DNA of 64,000 bases from Neoscytalidium dimidiatum (Eukaryota > Ascomycota > Dothideomycetes > Botryosphaeriales > Botryosphaeriaceae). Positions 58,561 through 64,000 of this stretch are shown here, piece after piece. Position 1 is the stretch's first letter, and every line of letters begins with the position of its first letter. Below the pieces are notes generated by a model. The model had not been told where the DNA came from and did no database searches. It saw only the letters and a program-made list of their open reading frames with translations. A program made the translations under genes and the position numbers. The stretch spans positions 2,542,001 to 2,606,000 of the forward strand of contig CM074697.1 in the NCBI GenBank assembly GCA_037367355.1. The letters are read 5' to 3'.

Positions 58561-61500
58561 AATTCTTTTATTTACGGCTTAGTTTAGATAAAACTAAAGC
58601 CGGTAATTTCTTTCTAGTCTTATTTTCTATTTTCGAGTTTCTTTTCTAGAAAGAGTATAGAAAAAGAAAAACCCGTTCTAGACTCTTTAGATACTCTAAA
58701 TCTTCTACTCTTCTTAACTTCTATTTAACTACTAGCTACGTCGATAGTTATTAAATTCTTAAATACTACTAGCTCTAGTAGTATTAAAGATATCGAAATA
58801 GAAAATAACGAACTAATATCTCTATCGAATAGGCTAAAAGAGTCTAAATAAGTAACGATAATAGTAGAGTCTACGTTAACTCTAGAAAAGAGACTTTCTT
58901 TTTTATCTATCTCTACGGGTATTAACCCGTTCGAATACCGCCCTAAGAAAAGAACCCGGTATATACCGGAATCTAAATTAAAGTCCCCCGCGGAATATAT
59001 TAAAGCCGCGTTCGACTACCTTATTAAGATAATTAACCTTAAAGACGACCGGTCTAAGGCTAATAATCTTAGCGAACTTCTTATTATCTTCCGCGAATAT
59101 ATAATAAAAGGGAAAATTAACTTTACTAAGTCGATTCTCGCTACTAAAGTTCGCGTACTCGAAAACGTATCTTATACGCTTTCGAATAAAATAAGGAATC
59201 TTAAAGCTACTTCTATAGCTACTATAGAAAAACCCTAGTCTAGCTAGCTAACCCCGGCTAAAAAACCTACTTTCTACGTCTTAATAGCGGTAGGTTTAGC
59301 TTCTAATAACGGTTTTATAACCGTAACGTATAAGAAACTAACGGAAAAAATAACTTCGAAGCTCGTAAAACTAACGTCTATTAAAGATAGATAAATTATC
59401 GTCTTCTATAACGGCTTATAAGACTAATTTAACGGAATCTAGCTCTAATAAAAGCTAAACCTAGTATTTACGGAAGCCGGATTTGTAAATAAACCTATTA
59501 TCTAAGAAACTTCTTTTTTATTTAAGGGAAATATCTTAATTATAGATACTAAAGACTATACTAGCTAATTTCTCTTAGAAAAAGAGAATATTATTAGGAA
59601 AGTCCTTTCTAATTCTAATTTAAAACTAGTCGAGGCTTAGTATAAGATTATTATCTATAAAATTCCTACGTAGGAAACTAAGGATATTCTAATCGACTCC
59701 TTTATTAAGAAGGAAATAGAGACCTTTAACGTAGGTCTATCTTCTATTAGAAAACCCTACTAGGCTATCTCGAAGAAGAAAAGAGAAAACTAATCCGCGG
59801 GATCCGTTATAGTCTTATTCCGTACTAAAAAGAAATAGAAAAAGGCTATTAATAGCCGTCTTTTTATATATAAAATAAGCTATAAGATAGAGAAAGTACG
59901 GACTATTTCTAAGAGAATTTAATACCGTAACTACCTTAAAAACGAATACGAAACGGTAAAATATACGAGGACTTCTATATATAAAATCTATAAAAAGAAG
60001 TATCTTACGAAAGAGTATAAGTATCGATTTATAGACTATAAAGCCTCTAAGGATATATAATACTAATACTACTCTAATTTAAATTAACTAACCTCTATTA
60101 TCTATAGATAAACTAAGGATATTTTAAATAAATCTAAATAGAAACGCTCTAGCTACGGAGAGTCTTCTAAATAGAGTAATCGAACTTAAAATTAGCCTAA
60201 TTTTTATATAAGAACTATAGCTAATAAACCCCGAAAATTCTAGAGAAAGGCGGTCGGTTAACTATCTAGCGTTCGTTTAACTTCTACCGGATTATTCTCT
60301 TATGGAAAGACCGCGTACGTTAGTATATATATCCCGTTATCTAACGGAAATAGATATTAACTATAACTCCGCGGTAACTAAATCCCCTAACCTAATAGTT
60401 CTAAAAATAATAGAGGAAAATAGCTAATTCTACCTCTTTAATTTATATAACTAAAAGAAATAAGAGATCGATAATTTTCTCTATATACTAGAACGTATTC
60501 TAGAATACTAATAGCTAGAATTCTCTAATATTATAGCTAGGGACTTTAATATTTACTATCTATAGTAGGATCTAAGGTTCTTCTACTCGAATAGGGCCTC
60601 CGCCCTAATTAATTAGATTAAATCTAATAACCTAGACCTACTAAATACGCTAGAAGAAGGTATCTTCTACCGGCCTAATTTAGATAGACCTATAGTAATA
60701 GATCTAACGCTTTCTAGCTAAGAGCTAACGAATAAAATAACGGACTAGTAAATACTCGAATCTATCGAATTCGACTATTTCTCTATTTTATTTTAAATCT
60801 AATTAAATAAATAAATAAACTAGAAGAAATCTAAGTAATTTAGATTTAACTATAATAAGGCTAATTAGGAAAAATTCTCTAAAATCTTTAAAGGAAAAGC
60901 CTTAAACTTTATAGAAAAGCTACGTCCTTAGCTAGCTATTCTAGAAGAAGAGAATAAAGATCTTAGCCTAGAGATTCTAAAAGACCGCTCTAAAGAAGTC
61001 TCTCTACTAGAAAAACTAAAAGAATTTCTAATAAATTTTATACGATAAGTAGTAGACTAAGCGATTTTAAAAACTACTCCGCTAGCTTAAGCTAAACTCT
61101 AGTAGAATTCTATCTTAATAGAGGCCTAAGAAAATCTTAAACGATAAACGCGGCTTATACGACGCTTATCGGAGCTCGTAAATAAGTAAGACTTTCTAAA
61201 AATTCGAAACGAATACTTCTCCTCTATTTAAAAAGCTAAACGGGACTACTAGAATTTATTTCTAAATAAAAATACCCCCGAAACTATCTTTAAAGTAATA
61301 GCCTATATAAAATATCGTCCGATAGAACGAATCCTATTGATTTAAGCTAAAAACGGCCTACTATAAGATAGCTAGAAGGGAAAAAGCTTCGCGCTAAAAG
61401 AAACTTTATTTCTATTCTCTTCTAACGTATAAATTAAAAATAACTAGATAAACTACTAGCCGGATCTAAGCTAGAAATAGCTAATTCTAAATAAAATAGA

Positions 61501-62547
61501 GCTCGAATAAACGTATTCGAACCTAATAAAAGAAACTATGCCTAGGCCTAATTTAATATCTTAATAGATTATAATATAGGCCTATAAAGTATTCTTTAAA
61601 GCCTTTTATTTTATCTATTTAAATCTATTTAAATATAGCTACTATCTAAAGTACTAGAGATAAATAACGGGGATAATTTTATAGAAATCTAATAAGCTAG
61701 ATCTCGTAAATTCTAAGACTTATAGGATTATCTCTTTATTAAATTATCTAGGAAAAGTACTCGAATGAGTAATAGCTAAACGCCTTAGCTTTCTAGCGAA
61801 AACTATAAACCTAATCTATTCTATCTAAATAGAAGAAAGGCTTAAAAAATCTACTATAGACGCCTACTTTATTCTTACGAATTTAGTAGAGGAAAATTAA
61901 AAAGCTAAGCTTAAAATATCTACGCTCTTTCTAGACGTACGCGGCGTATACGACTACGTTACGTAAGAATAACTTCTAGAAATTCTAAGAAAGCTAAAGC
62001 TACTAACTAATCTACTCGCGTAGATTAGAACTTTTTTAAATTTCTAATAATTACGCCTTAGTTTTAACGGAAATATAGAAGAATTTAGTAACGTAGAAAT
62101 AAGTATATTATAAGAAAGCCCTATTTTACTAATACTATTTCTAATATATATCTAAGACCTATTTTAGATAAACTCCGCTACTTATTTATCTTATATTAAC
62201 GATATCTCTTTAATAGTAAGCTCTAAAAGCTAGAAAAAGAATATTAAAATACTAGAAAGAGAAGTAGAAAAACTCTATAAACTAGACGTGGAAAATACTA
62301 TATAATTTAATCTTAAAAAAACCGAATTAATATATTTCTCTAAAGAAAAAGCGATAAGAGATTCTATTTTAAAACTATCTACGGGTTTAGTTATAGAGTC
62401 TAAAAATCTAATTCGATATCTAGAAGTTTTCTTAGACCCCCTTCTTAACTTTAAGAAATACGTCGATATTAGAATAAGCTAAGCCCGTTCGAGCCTATTA
62501 AGAATAAACTAACTAGCTAATATCGAAAATAAACTAAAATCTAATAC
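58561..62547 (+). mobile_element. 5' part of a RIP-degraded Tad1-like LINE
   Basis: A/T-saturated, stop-riddled. On the plus strand the order is an ORF1-like region (about 58,900-59,800; SPAEYIKAAFDYLIKI), an endonuclease block near 60,538 (RDFNIYY, from GDFN), and a reverse transcriptase with ISLLNYLGKVLE (61,725-61,770), DVRGVYDYV (about 61,935) and YINDISLI (62,191-62,215, a decayed YxDD). It ends at 62547 with ENKLKSNT, exactly where the minus-strand block at 54831 resumes (NTVR). The 5-bp sequence before the LTR is AATAC, the reverse complement of the GTATT at 54827-54831. Confidence 0.82.
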
Positions 62548-62926
62548 TGTTACGGCACAGTCGCCCAGAAAGGCGGATAACGAAACCCTACGACTACTCA
62601 CCGCCCACGTGACCAACTCGGGGCCTAACTCGGCAGAATACCTACCGACACTGATGCACCAGACCACCGCACACTCGCTCAGCAAAGCTCGGACCACCGA
62701 TCAGTACTGATCAGTGGGTTAACATTACAGATCACTACTGATCGTACCGATCACTCCATGTATATAGACCACACTCATTTATCGTAGTTAGGACCCTCGT
62801 GGTCAACTTGTCAATTGATTCCTACCCTACTATTGTACGAACCTCCTGCCTACCACTGTGCCCCTAGAAAGCCCAAGCTGCCTGACGACGCGCCTCGACT
62901 CCCCCAGAAAGAGTCCCGGCGTAACA
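62548..62926 (+). repeat. 5' LTR of the right gypsy half
   Basis: 379 bp, TGTTACG...CGTAACA; inverse copy of 54832-55216. It contains a TATATA box near 62,761 and a perfect 14-bp palindrome GATCAGTACTGATC (62699-62712) in a run of five GATC motifs. Confidence 0.9.
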
Positions 62927-62928
62927 CT

Positions 62929-62936
62929 TTGACCAC
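62929..62936 (+). promoter_or_regulatory. Candidate self-primer binding site
   Basis: TTGACCAC, two bases after the 5' LTR, is the exact complement of GTGGTCAA at 62799-62806 inside the LTR, about 35-40 bp after the TATA box where transcription would start. This is the arrangement of Tf1/sushi-type self-priming elements. Confidence 0.45.
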
Positions 62937-62981
62937 CTTTCTTAGGCACCGGAGGTAACCCCACCCTGAAAACTACTAACC

Positions 62982-64000
62982 ATGACATCCTGGACCGAAA
63001 TCAGGAACAACCTTCCGACGGAGGAGGAACAGCTTCAGTCAATCCGTCCCTTGATCCCTGGAAACCCAGCTCTTAACATGAGGCTGCTCATTTCGGAAGC
63101 ATATTCCTCGGGCATAGCCTCCTTGAGTCGAGCAATCAACGGACCCAGAGTACCAGAGAACGCCAGTGAGGACTGCGGCCAAGTCCTTCTGGAGTACTTC
63201 ATTCGAGGACAAGCCTTTACTGTCAACCGTACTATGCGGCCCTCCACCCCAGCCACCCCCGCGACATCAGAATCGACCCCCCACAACACCAAACTAAAGA
63301 TCAAGACCCCCGACACCTACGATGGGGATCGGCGTAAGCTCAACGACTTCCTGGCCCAACTAGAGAATTACTTCGAATTCTACAAAGCATCATTCAAGGA
63401 CGATGAGGAAAGGGTCCGCTTTGCAGGAACCTACCTCCGAGGTAACGCAGCACGGTGGTTCGAACCCTATCGAAAGGATTTCCGCTCGGCCATCCCACGT
63501 ACGGAAACCAGTAGCCTGTTCGCCAACTACAATCGCTTCGCCGACGCAATCAGACAAGCCTTTGGTAGCAAGAACGAGGAGCAGGAGGCCGCCCTTCGAA
63601 TTCAGGACCTCCGACAAACCCGATCAGTCTCGGAATATGTCACGGAATTCCGCATGCTCGCCTCCTACCTCAATTGGAACGACCAATCCCTCAAATACAT
63701 CTTCTACAAGGGCCTAAAGCACAATGTGAAGGCCGAATTCGCCCGCACCGGATTACCCAAGGACCTTAGCGAGACCATCGACACGGCCATCCGAGTCGAC
63801 CAACAACTGTTCAATTTCAGACAAGAGACAGGCCAAACCCGATACTCGGCCAACACCGCGCAACCTCGAAACAACCTACCCCGGGGACCCATGGACTTAG
63901 ATGCCAACCAACGACGAAACCCTCGGCTGGCGCCGGAGGAAGAACAGCGACGGCGTGAAAAGGGTCTTTGCTTCCACTGTGGAAAGCACGGACATATCAG
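62982..64000 (+). CDS. Ty3/gypsy gag, intact, runs off the window
   Basis: Open from ATG 62982 to the window end (339 codons, no stop). The central part is a retrotransposon gag domain (KIKTPDTYDGDRRKLNDFL, YLRGNAARWFEPY, RTRSVSEYVTEFRMLASYL). A CCHC zinc knuckle begins at the very end as CFHCGKHGHI. Composition is normal with no RIP, so this copy is young or inserted after RIP ceased acting. It starts 55 bp after the 5' LTR; protease and pol would follow outside the window. Confidence 0.9.
   Translation, partial: MTSWTEIRNNLPTEEEQLQSIRPLIPGNPALNMRLLISEAYSSGIASLSRAINGPRVPENASEDCGQVLLEYFIRGQAFTVNRTMRPSTPATPATSESTPHNTKLKIKTPDTYDGDRRKLNDFLAQLENYFEFYKASFKDDEERVRFAGTYLRGNAARWFEPYRKDFRSAIPRTETSSLFANYNRFADAIRQAFGSKNEEQEAALRIQDLRQTRSVSEYVTEFRMLASYLNWNDQSLKYIFYKGLKHNVKAEFARTGLPKDLSETIDTAIRVDQQLFNFRQETGQTRYSANTAQPRNNLPRGPMDLDANQRRNPRLAPEEEQRRREKGLCFHCGKHGHI

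Noticed and set aside
53000..62547. The two A/T-rich blocks as independent LINE copies
   Set aside because: Shared target duplication and exact continuation of the reading frame make one interrupted element far more likely, though a duplicated composite is not excluded.

Overview
The window looks like part of a filamentous ascomycete (Pezizomycotina) scaffold. Genes carry short introns (about 45-65 nt, GTRNGT donors, YAG acceptors). The families are typical of these fungi: PDR-type ABC transporter, cytochrome P450, fungal_trans regulator, Pth11/rhodopsin-like receptor, NmrA-like protein, and an NLP phytotoxin usual in plant-associated species. Two very A/T-rich blocks have the TpA-rich, stop-riddled look of repeat-induced point mutation (RIP). 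The class could not be settled from sequence alone.

Layout. 0.3-2 kb: an AAA ATPase. 2-7.2 kb: gene-poor. 7.2-8.4 kb: an NLP gene whose only intron was hit at its 5' splice site by a 386-bp miniature LTR element (TRIM). 9.9-10.3 kb: a small hydrophilic protein. 11.6-16.7 kb: a P450 and a seven-exon C2H2/fungal_trans regulator. 17.4-19 kb: a doubtful F-box-like gene and a single-pass membrane protein. 21.4-28.2 kb: three co-oriented genes (cupin, carboxymuconolactone-decarboxylase-like protein, full-length PDR transporter). 29.2-35.3 kb: rhodopsin-domain membrane protein, DUF1593 secreted hydrolase-like protein, bZIP regulator.

36.4-53 kb resembles a decayed secondary-metabolism locus. It holds intact NmrA-like, TauD/TfdA dioxygenase, extended SDR and UbiA prenyltransferase genes. 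Between and beside them lie wrecked genes: an HMT1-type ABC transporter with a RIP-type nonsense codon, the front of a PLP aminotransferase butted against the back of an MBOAT/wax-synthase-like acyltransferase, an AsaB/CmcJ-like oxygenase, and a stub of a zinc-binding MDR reductase. No core synthase is visible.

53-64 kb is mobile DNA: halves of a RIP-degraded Tad1-like LINE and halves of a non-RIPped chromodomain Ty3/gypsy element. The halves are in opposite orientation, yet they share one target-site duplication (AATAC), and the LINE reading frame continues exactly from one half to the other. They therefore look like the two sides of a single nested insertion, brought head to head by a misoriented contig at the 100-N gap or by a real rearrangement. 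This is the most consequential structural observation here. The gypsy LTR also has an arrangement suggesting Tf1-type self-priming.

Exon structures given below were worked out by hand from splice signals and frame closure; none is backed by transcript data.
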